5,641 bases of DNA from Nitrospirales bacterium (GTDB taxonomy: Bacteria > Nitrospirota > Nitrospiria > Nitrospirales > UBA8639), in contig JACDDF010000182.1 of the NCBI GenBank assembly GCA_013817135.1, positions 1-5,641 of the forward strand. Direction: 5' to 3'. Shown piece after piece: positions 1-5,641 of this stretch. How positions within the stretch are numbered: the first letter of the stretch is position 1; each line of letters begins with the position of its first letter. Under the pieces are notes generated by a model. That model made no database searches and was not told where the DNA came from. It worked only from the letters and a program-made list of their open reading frames with translations. A program made the position numbers and the translations under genes.

Positions 1-2
1 CC

Positions 3-299
3 GGCGAGCAGTTCCCCGAAGTGCTGGTCGATGCTCTGCTCGAGGCAAAAGTCGTCGTGGTGTTCGCAGATGAGCGATATTTTCAGCGCTGGTTCTGCCG
101 AAAAGAAATGGAAACCGCACTCAAGCCGTTTGAGATCCTCTCGACGCAATCAGGACATTCGCAGGAAAAGCAGAATAGCTCACTTGAGGGGATTGTTCTG
201 GCCCTCCCACCCGATCAACCTGGTTCAGTGACGGGCCGGTTGCTTCACAACCTCCCTCCACGCGTGTTACCGGAAGCACTGTCCCGATGTTCGGCATGA
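3..299 (+). CDS. TIR-domain protein, C-terminal part (5' end outside window)
   Basis: The frame is open from the first full codon at 3, so the gene begins upstream; the GTG at 21 is only an internal valine. The visible 98 residues start with the second half of a TIR domain: a helix (LVDALLEAK), a hydrophobic strand (VVVVF), then ADERYF and RWFCRKEMETAL. This matches the TIR pattern 'strand - S..Y..S.WC..E...AL'; the glutamate encoded at 105-107 aligns with the catalytic Glu of TIR NADases (as in the SARM1 DWVHKE motif). Some 20 residues later comes IVLALPPD...LLHNLPPR, a linker type I associate with TIR proteins that continue into NTPase or TPR regions. Here the frame stops at 297-299, overlapping the following TPR gene. 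TIR domains either cleave NAD+ or act as adaptors, often in antiviral defence; which applies cannot be decided without the N-terminal half. Sure of TIR from pattern only, no profile search. Confidence 0.7.
   Translation, partial: GEQFPEVLVDALLEAKVVVVFADERYFQRWFCRKEMETALKPFEILSTQSGHSQEKQNSSLEGIVLALPPDQPGSVTGRLLHNLPPRVLPEALSRCSA
272..276 (+). promoter_or_regulatory. Possible ribosome binding site for the TPR gene
   Basis: GGAAG lies 10 bases before the ATG at 287. It is an acceptable but not strong Shine-Dalgarno sequence and is the only argument for preferring ATG 287 over ATG 296, which forms the ATGA overlap with the TIR stop codon. It sits inside the coding sequence of the TIR frame. Confidence 0.35.
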
Positions 300-1198
300 T
301 TCATCGGGTCCTGGCAGACTTTCTGCGAAGTCAATCAGGAGAGACCGGGGAGGAAACTCAACTCTTGTCAGAGACCCTCCAAACAATCATGACTCCCGAG
401 GCGTGTCGGGATCCAAACCAGTGGGCACTGATGATCGCCTGTGGTCTGCATGGCGAGGCACTTCTTATGGTTCTTCAGGATCTTGCTCCAAAACAGCACA
501 GCCCTACCGTGGTCCGGTTGAGATTGCTCCTCGGAATATTGCACTCAGCACAGGGATTGTATGGTCGTGCCCGGGAGCAGGAAGAAGAAGCTGTATTCTA
601 TGCCAGAACCAACCTCGGAGAGGAACATCCCGACACGCTCACCTCGATGAACAATCTCGCGTCGACGCTGTCCCACCAAGGCGAGTATGCCGGAGCCGTC
701 GCTCTCCAACGCACGGTGTTGGAACGGAGACAGCGGATCCTCGGAGAGGAACATCCCTCCACGCTCACCTCCATGAACAATCTCGCGTTGACGCTGTCCG
801 ACCAAGGCGAGTATGCCGGGGCCGTCGCCCTCCAACGCTTGGTCTTAGACCTGAGACAACGCCAACTGGGGGTGGACCATCCCGATACCCTCACTGCCAT
901 GGGCATTCTGGCATTAACGCTGTTCCGCCAAGGTGAGTATGTCGAAGCCAGAACGCTCCAAATCTCGGTGTTGGAACGGACACAACGGATCCTCGGAGAG
1001 GAACATCCCTCCACAAGTCTTTCGGCCTGGAATTATTTGAACTTGCTGTTACAAACAGGTGACACCGAAACCACATTGGACATCTTGCGCAAATACCTCT
1101 TGTGGCTCTTGGAACGTGATCCCTCGACTCTGGGCGGCCATCAACAACGGATTCGTGCGGGCGTCGCCAAGTTTCTGGAATCAGCGGAAGGCTCTTAA
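287..1198 (+). CDS. Tetratricopeptide-repeat protein (kinesin-light-chain-like TPRs)
   Basis: 303 residues. Residues about 75-277 form a TPR solenoid: a helix pair at about 76-109 (LLLGILHSAQGLYGRAREQEEEAV) followed by four 42-residue units starting at residues 110, 152, 194 and 236. Each opens with LG..HP.T and runs through NNLA.TL..QGEYAGAVALQ...L..RQ, the TPR_12 / kinesin light chain type. The last unit is degenerate and ends in a helical tail. Residues 1-75 are helical-looking and unassigned; no Walker A/B motif, signal peptide or membrane segment is seen. TPRs bind proteins or peptides; in TIR proteins they usually form the C-terminal sensor. The start is uncertain: ATG 287 has a weak GGAAG, while ATG 296 overlaps the upstream stop as ATGA, typical of translational coupling. 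The frame itself stays open upstream to 188, so this may be the C-terminal half of a single TIR-TPR protein split by a frameshift. Confidence 0.85.
   Translation: MFGMIHRVLADFLRSQSGETGEETQLLSETLQTIMTPEACRDPNQWALMIACGLHGEALLMVLQDLAPKQHSPTVVRLRLLLGILHSAQGLYGRAREQEEEAVFYARTNLGEEHPDTLTSMNNLASTLSHQGEYAGAVALQRTVLERRQRILGEEHPSTLTSMNNLALTLSDQGEYAGAVALQRLVLDLRQRQLGVDHPDTLTAMGILALTLFRQGEYVEARTLQISVLERTQRILGEEHPSTSLSAWNYLNLLLQTGDTETTLDILRKYLLWLLERDPSTLGGHQQRIRAGVAKFLESAEGS
614..1117 (+). repeat. Tandem TPR-coding repeat, four units of exactly 126 bp
   Basis: Units begin at 614, 740, 866 and 992 with no indels between them. The first 99 bases of units 1 and 2 (614-712 and 740-838) differ at 7 positions by my count. 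A 49-base segment over the unit 1/2 junction (714-762) recurs over the unit 3/4 junction (966-1014) with 2 differences, although unit 3 itself is more diverged. This points to recent duplication or gene conversion inside the gene. Confidence 0.85.
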
Positions 1199-1370
1199 TG
1201 TGCCTGATGCAAAAGCATGCCCTGAGTTTTGCCGATGGGACCCTTTGTTGTACATTCCAATTACCTGTTCACGTTATTGTTATTCCAAATAATTTCCAAA
1301 TGGTTCTTTTCTTCGATCATGCCAGTAAAGTGGCTATTCCACATGGAATTCCCTGAGGGCACTACCCTTG

Positions 1371-1560
1371 CCCGACGCCTGCCGCCCGTCCCCTGATCGG
1401 ACGCTCTTATTCTTGGCGGGCCTGTGTGAGCGCAGCGAGTTGGCCCGCCTTCCCCTAGTTTGCGTCCGAGCAATCTCATGAGGCCGGGTGGGGCGTCACT
1501 GGTTTTGGTCACTTTTGCCGAAACAAAAGTGGCTCGGCTGCCGGGCCGAACCCCGGCAAC
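1371..1560. repeat. GC-rich nested inverted-repeat block, probable dispersed intergenic repeat
   Basis: Four inverted repeats are visible. TCGGACGC (1397-1404) pairs with GCGTCCGA (1462-1469) and encloses GGCGGGCC (1415-1422) pairing with GGCCCGCC (1442-1449), the inner loop carrying TGAGCGCAGCGAG. Then CACTTTTG (1510-1517) pairs with CAAAAGTG (1524-1531) around CCGAAA, and TGCCGGG (1539-1545) pairs with CCCGGCA (1552-1558). GACGCC at 1374-1379 and GGCGTC at 1492-1497 may pair outside the first two. On the minus strand part of it reads ATFVSAKVTK, a phrase I recall from spurious ORFs over widespread intergenic repeats. The inverted repeats are seen directly; the multi-copy nature is inferred. 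Confidence 0.55.
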
Positions 1561-1746
1561 TATCATGAATACTAAAAATTCCAGCTAGTGGATTCTGCTT
1601 GAAATGATGGTGCTGTTCGCTCCGACCCAATCGGAGGTTAATGGAAATGTCTATAAGAAGTTATTGAGTCGTGTTTTATCAATCACGTTTCGCATCGGCT
1701 GTGGGGAGCCTTTCGGCAGACTCAGGCGAATAGAACCTTATAATTC

Positions 1747-1851
1747 TATAGTATTTCAACTTTCTACTGATGTCTTCCCCCTCACCCGCGCCCTCTCCCC
1801 AAAGGGGCGAGGGACAATTAATATGTCTTTGTTGAAAGTTGAAGTACGATA
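1747..1851. mobile_element. MITE-like element with terminal inverted repeats and internal hairpin
   Basis: The left end TATAGTATTTCAACTTTC (1747-1764) and the reverse complement of the right end (1834-1851) match at 16 of 18 positions. Between them, CCCTCTCCCC (1791-1800), loop AAA, GGGGCGAGGG (1804-1813) forms a hairpin with one mismatch, preceded by CCCTCACCC, a motif I associate with dispersed REP-like repeats in many bacteria. At about 105 bp, with no coding capacity and a TA at both outer edges, it fits a miniature inverted-repeat element of a TA-targeting transposon family. Alternatively it is a structured RNA or a bidirectional attenuator between convergent genes. The inverted repeats are certain; mobility is inferred. 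Confidence 0.5.
1791..1813. repeat. G/C hairpin of the CCCTCTCCCC...GGGGCGAGGG type
   Basis: Arms of ten bases pair with a single T-C mismatch around a three-base loop (AAA). Neither strand shows a T-run directly after the stem, so it is not a standard intrinsic terminator, though it could pause polymerase or protect RNA 3' ends of prfC transcripts. Confidence 0.6.
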
Positions 1852-1874
1852 TTGATGAGGGACATCACGAGAGT

Positions 1875-1924
1875 GGATGAATGGGGTAGAAGGATTTTCT
1901 TACAGACGAGGTTACCCCATATCC
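1875..1924 (-). terminator. Long hairpin spanning the prfC stop codon (possible 3' end structure)
   Basis: ATGGGGTA (1881-1888) is perfectly inverted as TACCCCAT (1913-1920). Beyond it, GGAT (1875-1878) pairs with ATCC (1921-1924) across a two-base bulge, giving a 12-bp stem with a 24-base loop. One arm contains the last codons and the TAA of prfC. No T-tract follows on the minus strand, so intrinsic termination is doubtful; a role in transcript end stability is as likely. It could also be chance. Confidence 0.35.
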
Positions 1925-3513
1925 CGGAAGCTGTGATCGGGATTCCGTTCACTGGCGAAGTTTTTCGACCATGAACTGCGAAACAGAACGACCGCGCGGT
2001 CCCGGCTGTCCTTGACGACGAGGGCGTCAGAGGGTGGCTTAAAGGCCTCTACATCTCCCACCAGCCAGGCGCTGGATTCATAGGGCAACACATCCACCAC
2101 CACTTTGACGCGGTATTCGCTTTGTAGGCGGAATTCCAGCACATCAAACTGGAGTTTTCCGACGGCAGCCACAAAAAATTCCAGGCCGTCCAGACTCCGA
2201 AGAATTTGAATGGTCCCTTCCCTGGCGAGTTGCTCGATGCCTTTGTCGAATGATTTCCGCATTCCCGTATCGGTCGGCCGCACACGGGCAAAGACTTCGG
2301 GTTGAAATTGTGGAAGCGGTTTGTAATTAAACCCGTCTGCCACCGAAATCGTGTCGCCGATCTGAAAAATCCCTGGATTGATAATCCCGATGACATCACC
2401 GGGATACGCCACATCGACCGTATTGCGTTCCTTCGCCACCATGCTATGGGGCCGTGAGAGCCGCACCTCCGTGTTGGTCCGATGATGTTTCACCACCACA
2501 TCCCGCTCGAATCGCCCGGAACAGACCCGTAAAAATGCCGTGCTATCGCGATGGCGTGGATTCATATTGGCCTGGAGTTTGAACACATAGGCACTGAATT
2601 GTGTCTCCACCGGATCAATCATCATTTCACGGCCATCCGGGGCATCCGCTAATCGACCGTGAGCGGAAGGCGCGAATTCGACGAACGCATCGAAAAATGC
2701 TTCCACGCCGAAATTGGTCATGGCTGATCCGAAAAAGACCGGCGTGACTTTTCCATTTTGAAAGTCATCTTTCGAGAACGGGTTCCCGGCGATATCCAGC
2801 AATTCCAGATCATGCATCAATTCATCCCAAATATACCCAGGCATACGGTTTTTCACTGAGGGGTCTTCCAACGAGAGTTCCATGAGGTCCGGTTTCGACG
2901 CCCCTCCCGCAGCCGTTTTGGTATAGAGCAATACCTGCCGGTTTTGCCGATTCACGACACCGAGAAAGTCTTGTCCCGACCCGATGGGCCAGTTGATGGG
3001 ACTGGCATGAATGCCCAATACGTCTTCTACTTCTGACATGAGATCCAGCGGAGCCCGTCCGGGCAAATCCATCTTGTTGATGAAGGTCAATACGGGAATC
3101 TGCCGAAGACGGCAGACTTCAAACAATTTTCGTGTTTGCGTTTCAACACCCTTCGCGGCGTCAATGACCATGATCGCGCTATCGGCCGCTGTGAGGGTCC
3201 GGTAGGTATCCTCACAAAAATCCTGATGGCCTGGGGTATCTAACACGTTGATAACCGCCTGTTTATAGGGAAATTGCATCGCCGAGGCGGTGATGGAGAT
3301 ACCGCGTTCCTGCTCCATTTCCATCCAATCCGACGTGGCCATTTTCCGGTTTTTCCGCCCTCCTACCATACCGGCAGTGCGGACCAGCCCTGAGTAGAGC
3401 AGGAGTTTTTCGGTCAATGTGGTTTTGCCGGCGTCCGGATGGCTGATGATGGCAAACGTCCGACGCTTATTCGCTTCTGACCGGATTTCTTGTTTGAGTT
3501 GGATGGTCGTCAT
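1912..3513 (-). CDS. prfC: Peptide chain release factor 3 (RF3), translational GTPase
   Basis: 533 residues, about the length of E. coli RF3 (529). RF3 is a cytoplasmic GTPase that removes RF1/RF2 from the ribosome after termination and recycles them; it also contributes to quality control after miscoding. The GTPase signatures are all present: P-loop SHPDAGKTT (24-32), the RF3-type switch I stretch with ERGISIT (69-75), DTPGH (92-96), NKMD (146-149) and FFGSAMTNFGV (260-270), which carries the G5 SA. Domain II follows (AYVFKLQANMNPRHRDS..AFLRVCSG), then the RF3 C-terminal domain with VGKLQFDVLEFRLQSEY and the conserved end FASERNPD. EF-G and TetM-type proteins are excluded by the RF3-specific N-terminus (EANKRRTFAIISHPDAGKTT) and the C-terminal domain. 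It starts 30 bases after the TolC-family gene, suggesting co-transcription with an efflux operon. No missing residues or frameshifts. Confidence 0.97.
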   Translation of the reverse strand: MTTIQLKQEIRSEANKRRTFAIISHPDAGKTTLTEKLLLYSGLVRTAGMVGGRKNRKMATSDWMEMEQERGISITASAMQFPYKQAVINVLDTPGHQDFCEDTYRTLTAADSAIMVIDAAKGVETQTRKLFEVCRLRQIPVLTFINKMDLPGRAPLDLMSEVEDVLGIHASPINWPIGSGQDFLGVVNRQNRQVLLYTKTAAGGASKPDLMELSLEDPSVKNRMPGYIWDELMHDLELLDIAGNPFSKDDFQNGKVTPVFFGSAMTNFGVEAFFDAFVEFAPSAHGRLADAPDGREMMIDPVETQFSAYVFKLQANMNPRHRDSTAFLRVCSGRFERDVVVKHHRTNTEVRLSRPHSMVAKERNTVDVAYPGDVIGIINPGIFQIGDTISVADGFNYKPLPQFQPEVFARVRPTDTGMRKSFDKGIEQLAREGTIQILRSLDGLEFFVAAVGKLQFDVLEFRLQSEYRVKVVVDVLPYESSAWLVGDVEAFKPPSDALVVKDSRDRAVVLFRSSWSKNFASERNPDHSFRDMG

Positions 3514-3516
3514 ATT

Positions 3517-3523
3517 TCCTTTT
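3517..3523 (-). promoter_or_regulatory. Ribosome binding site of prfC, next to a small palindrome
   Basis: AAAAGGA on the minus strand ends only three bases before the ATG at 3513, closer than usual. Just upstream, GGGC-CTATAC-GCCC (3524-3537) can form a four-pair hairpin in the 30-base gap after the TolC-family gene, adjoining the Shine-Dalgarno sequence. It could modulate prfC translation, but the stem is too short to claim this. Confidence 0.45.
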
Positions 3524-3543
3524 GGGCGTATAGGCCCGATCCC

Positions 3544-4887
3544 TTATAATTTTCCCAACTGACCCTGTGCCCGGGCCAGGCTCAGACGAGAGGCATTAAA
3601 GGTGAAGAGGCCTTCAATCAAATTATCTCTGGCTTGCGCCACACGGGTTTGCGCGTCGGTGACTTCGAGATTGGTGGCAACACCGACCGCGAACCGTTCA
3701 CGCGATAATTCCAATTCAGTGAGGGAGAACTTCAAACCTTCTTCCGCCACCGCCACTTGCTGTTTGGTCGAACTCAATGTGATCAGCGCATCGCGAACTT
3801 CCAAACCCACCTGATATTGCACATCTTGCATCTTAATTTCTTCCTGCCTGAGGAGACTGCGGCTCTCCGAAATTCTTGCTTCCCGCATTCCGCCATCGAA
3901 AATCGGCACCCTCATGAGCACCTGAACATTGTCTGTGGTCAGGGCATTGGGAATTTGATTGCCGATCTGGCCCACATCGGCCAGGGCCTGAATGGACGGA
4001 GTCCGTTCATGGGTCACAGAACTTAACGTCAGGGAGGCCAGTCGCTCACGATTCCACTGTGCCTTCAGTTCGGTCCGGTGTTCTTTCGCCACCTGCAAGG
4101 CTTCTCCAACGGATTGTTCAGAGACATTCACCAATTTCATTTCATCCGTGAGCACCAGCCGCACCTCGAACGAGAGCCCCATGGCACGAATCAAATTGAG
4201 TTTGGCACGATCCCGCTCATTTTCAGAGACCAATAATCGCTGTTTGGCGTTTTCCAATTGAACCTTCGCCCTCGTTACATCCAGGCTGGTCGCCATGCCC
4301 GCAGATTTTCGTTCCGTCGCCAAACGCAGTAATTCCTTATTCAATGCCACATCCGCGGTCCGAGCATCCACGGCCGCCCTTGCCCGAAGCGTTTCCAAAT
4401 AAATCAGACCCGTCGTCGCCATGGTATCCCGTTTGGTGACTTCCGCATCCAACCCTGCCACATCCACCCCGGCTTTGGCAGCTCGCCACCGTTGAATGAG
4501 ACTCAAGCTGAACACGTTTTGGGTAAGAAACGCCCGTGCCTCGTAAAAATCCCTGGGGCCAACGACGGTGGCATTCTGGCCAAACGATCCCGTAAAAAAT
4601 CGACGCCGTGATGTCCCCGCCGTCCCTGAAAGATTGGGCAATAATTCGCCAAGACGGGAATTGGCCACATCCTGCGCCTGGTTAATACGTTCGTTAAACA
4701 ACCGGACCGTGGGATTTTGATCGACGGCGGCATCCATGGCCTCCCGCAAACTCAACCGCAACTCGGGAAGATCCCGAGCCGTTGAGGATTCCAGAGGAGT
4801 AGCCCACGTCACTGGGCTGACTCCGCCCGACATCGCTATGCTCACCACAAATAGCAATACCACCTTCGAAACCTGTCCTACCATCAT
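3544..4887 (-). CDS. TolC-family outer-membrane efflux protein
   Basis: 447 residues. It should trimerise into the outer-membrane channel and periplasmic alpha-barrel of a tripartite efflux pump. Residues 1-29 look like a Sec signal peptide (Lys8, hydrophobic core VVLLFVVSIAM, likely cleavage after TWA); there is no lipobox cysteine, so it is not a NodT/OprM-type lipoprotein. Two tandem OEP halves follow: about 45-235, opening with LSLREAMDAAVDQNP and closing with AGMATSLDVTRAKVQLENAK...LNLIRAMGL, and about 265-440, closing with VGVATNLEVTDAQTRVAQAR...LSLARAQG. Start: AAGGG lies 7 bases before the ATG at 4887; a second AAAGG lies 5 bases before the adjacent ATG at 4884, so either Met may be used. 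It begins 22 bases after the permease stop and precedes prfC by 30 bases. The substrate cannot be read from the sequence. Confidence 0.93.
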   Translation of the reverse strand: MMVGQVSKVVLLFVVSIAMSGGVSPVTWATPLESSTARDLPELRLSLREAMDAAVDQNPTVRLFNERINQAQDVANSRLGELLPNLSGTAGTSRRRFFTGSFGQNATVVGPRDFYEARAFLTQNVFSLSLIQRWRAAKAGVDVAGLDAEVTKRDTMATTGLIYLETLRARAAVDARTADVALNKELLRLATERKSAGMATSLDVTRAKVQLENAKQRLLVSENERDRAKLNLIRAMGLSFEVRLVLTDEMKLVNVSEQSVGEALQVAKEHRTELKAQWNRERLASLTLSSVTHERTPSIQALADVGQIGNQIPNALTTDNVQVLMRVPIFDGGMREARISESRSLLRQEEIKMQDVQYQVGLEVRDALITLSSTKQQVAVAEEGLKFSLTELELSRERFAVGVATNLEVTDAQTRVAQARDNLIEGLFTFNASRLSLARAQGQLGKL

Positions 4888-4889
4888 AT

Positions 4890-4899
4890 CCTTTCCCTT
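4890..4899 (-). promoter_or_regulatory. Ribosome binding site(s) of the TolC-family gene
   Basis: Minus-strand AAGGGAAAGG contains two purine-rich Shine-Dalgarno candidates that match the two consecutive ATG codons: AAGGG with 7 bases to ATG 4887 and AAAGG with 5 bases to ATG 4884. It lies entirely in the 22-base gap after the permease gene, which leaves little room for a separate promoter there. Confidence 0.6.
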
Positions 4900-4909
4900 C
4901 GCCTCTTGA

Positions 4910-5641
4910 TTACAGAGAGCCTCCCGAGGGTTGTTGAGCTGCCAATTGAGGCTTTCTTTTCACTGCCCATTTGCGTTGCGTATCGATGACCAGTGTAAAC
5001 AATGCCGGAATAACGATAAGGGTGAACACAGTGGAGACCAAGAGGCCACCCAGCACCACACTCCCGATTCCCCGATAGAGCTCGGAGCCCGCGCCCGAGG
5101 AGACCACCAGCGGAAAGAGCCCAAAGAGCGTGGTGAGTGTCGTCATCATAATCGGCCGGACGCGGATCTTGACGGATTCACGAATTGCCTCCCGAAGTGG
5201 CAATCCTTGGCCTGATTCTCCTTCGAACGAATCAGCCTCTTCCGATCCCCTCATGAAATTTAAGGCCTGGTGCACCACCAGAATGGCATTATTGACCACC
5301 ACCCCGATGAGAATGACAAAGCCTAACATGGTCAACACATCCAATGGTTGATACGCGATAAAACTATTGACCAGAGAAAGACCCAGGAAACCACCGGCTG
5401 CGGCAAACGGCACCGTAAAAATAATCACCAGAGGATAGAGAAAACTTTCGAACAACGCGGCCATCAACAAATAGGTAATCGTAAAGGCTAATAGAAAATT
5501 CCATTTTAACGCATCATAGGTTTCGGTGAGATCATCGGCCGTCCCCGACAGCCGGACATTATACAAACGTCCTAACGTCCCACTTTCTTTCAATGGCCCA
5601 AGGATTTGCGTTCGAATCACATCCATCGCCTCCTCCAGCGC
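4910..5641 (-). CDS. RND efflux permease (HAE1/AcrB type), C-terminal 243 residues
   Basis: The frame is open to the window edge (ALEEA precedes the Met at 5626), so the start lies outside. RND permeases are proton-driven inner-membrane pumps that expel drugs, metals or other toxic compounds through an adaptor and a TolC channel. Visible, numbering from the edge: end of the periplasmic domain (1-45, with LSGTADDLTETYDAL), then five membrane segments matching TM8-TM12 of AcrB at about 47-65, 68-91, 101-124, 163-182 and 191-220, and a short basic tail. RVRPIMMTTLTTLFGLFPLV is the conserved TM11 region, with R160 and T167 matching AcrB R971 and T978. The position of AcrB Lys940 is Asn117 (VVNNAIL), as in many HAE1 relatives outside the AcrB group. 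The TM10-TM11 loop is 12 residues longer than in AcrB and acidic (EEADSFEGE). A heavy-metal CusA-type pump is less likely but not excluded. The adaptor gene is expected upstream. Confidence 0.93.
   Translation of the reverse strand, partial: ALEEAMDVIRTQILGPLKESGTLGRLYNVRLSGTADDLTETYDALKWNFLLAFTITYLLMAALFESFLYPLVIIFTVPFAAAGGFLGLSLVNSFIAYQPLDVLTMLGFVILIGVVVNNAILVVHQALNFMRGSEEADSFEGESGQGLPLREAIRESVKIRVRPIMMTTLTTLFGLFPLVVSSGAGSELYRGIGSVVLGGLLVSTVFTLIVIPALFTLVIDTQRKWAVKRKPQLAAQQPSGGSL

Larger units (their letters stand above)
1199..1911. other. 713-bp gene-free, repeat-rich intergenic region between convergent genes
   Basis: I see no credible gene here. The first part (1199-1370) is rather AT-rich and shows no U-tracted terminator behind the TPR gene; its only clear structure is the 14-bp palindrome ATTCCA-CA-TGGAAT at 1336-1349. 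It is followed by a GC-rich inverted-repeat block (1371-1560), a stretch with a small hairpin at 1620-1636 (CTCCGA, loop CCCAA, TCGGAG), a MITE-like element (1747-1851) and a hairpin at the end of prfC. The two open frames that can be drawn (1261-1566 minus, 1604-1855 plus) read through these repeats and are judged spurious. Confidence 0.7.

Noticed and set aside
31..231. 66-codon frame inside the TIR segment
   Set aside because: Overlaps the TIR frame completely, has no domain features and a Ser/Arg-rich shadow composition.
545..1014. Long antisense frames opposite the TPR gene
   Set aside because: A stop-free frame in one 126-bp unit is copied in every unit because the period is a multiple of three; these are shadows of the repeat.
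1207..1218. ATGC-AAAA-GCAT hairpin just after the TPR gene as a terminator
   Set aside because: Only four base pairs and no following T-run.
1261..1566. Open frame of 101 codons on the minus strand
   Set aside because: It runs through the inverted-repeat block; its translation is low-complexity and Arg/Gly-rich, resembles known spurious ORFs over dispersed repeats, and no ribosome binding site supports it.
1739..1744. TATAAT resembling a -10 promoter box
   Set aside because: No TTGACA-like box about 17 bases upstream and no gene on the plus strand that it could serve.
1604..1855. Open frame of 83 codons on the plus strand
   Set aside because: Its C-terminal part (FPLTRALSPKGRGT) is the typical translation of the CCCTCACCC...GGGGCGAGGG repeat and it ends in the inverted repeat; no family features.
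3011..3205. Antisense frame over prfC, and similar frames over the TolC-family and permease genes (3602-4261, 4931-5351)
   Set aside because: They lie opposite strongly conserved coding sequence and carry no recognisable domains or start signals.

Overview
The window looks like chromosomal DNA of a Gram-negative-type bacterium: it carries a TolC-family outer-membrane channel and an RND inner-membrane pump. Base composition is moderate. The combination of kinesin-light-chain-like TPR repeats with TIR sequences, the repeat types and the efflux genes makes me lean towards Nitrospirota (Nitrospira-like), but this is a weak inference from memory, not something the sequence proves.

Left part (1-1198, plus strand): the 3' end of a gene for a TIR-domain protein, entering from outside the window and ending at 299, followed with a short overlap by a 303-residue tetratricopeptide-repeat protein (287-1198). 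TIR and TPR parts are normally found in one polypeptide. Here they lie in different frames and overlap around an ATGA, so this is either a translationally coupled pair or one TIR-TPR gene broken by a one-base deletion. The TIR part keeps the glutamate expected of a TIR NADase. The pair is the best candidate in the window for an immune or signalling system, but the decisive N-terminal half is not included.

Middle part (1199-1911): 713 bases without a credible gene, between convergent transcription units. It holds a GC-rich block of nested inverted repeats (about 1371-1560) that resembles a dispersed intergenic repeat, a roughly 105-bp MITE-like element with 18-bp imperfect terminal inverted repeats around a G/C hairpin (1747-1851), and a long hairpin spanning the stop codon of the next gene.

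Right part (1912-5641, minus strand): a compact unit transcribed right to left. It comprises the C-terminal 243 residues of an RND (HAE1-type) efflux permease (4910-5641, cut by the window edge), a TolC-family outer-membrane efflux protein (3544-4887) and peptide chain release factor 3, prfC (1912-3513). Gaps are only 22 and 30 bases, so the three are probably co-transcribed. Permease and TolC would form a tripartite pump with an adaptor protein that should lie upstream, outside the window. Release factor 3 is an unexpected last gene in such an operon.

No tRNA, rRNA, CRISPR array, transposase gene or replication origin was seen.
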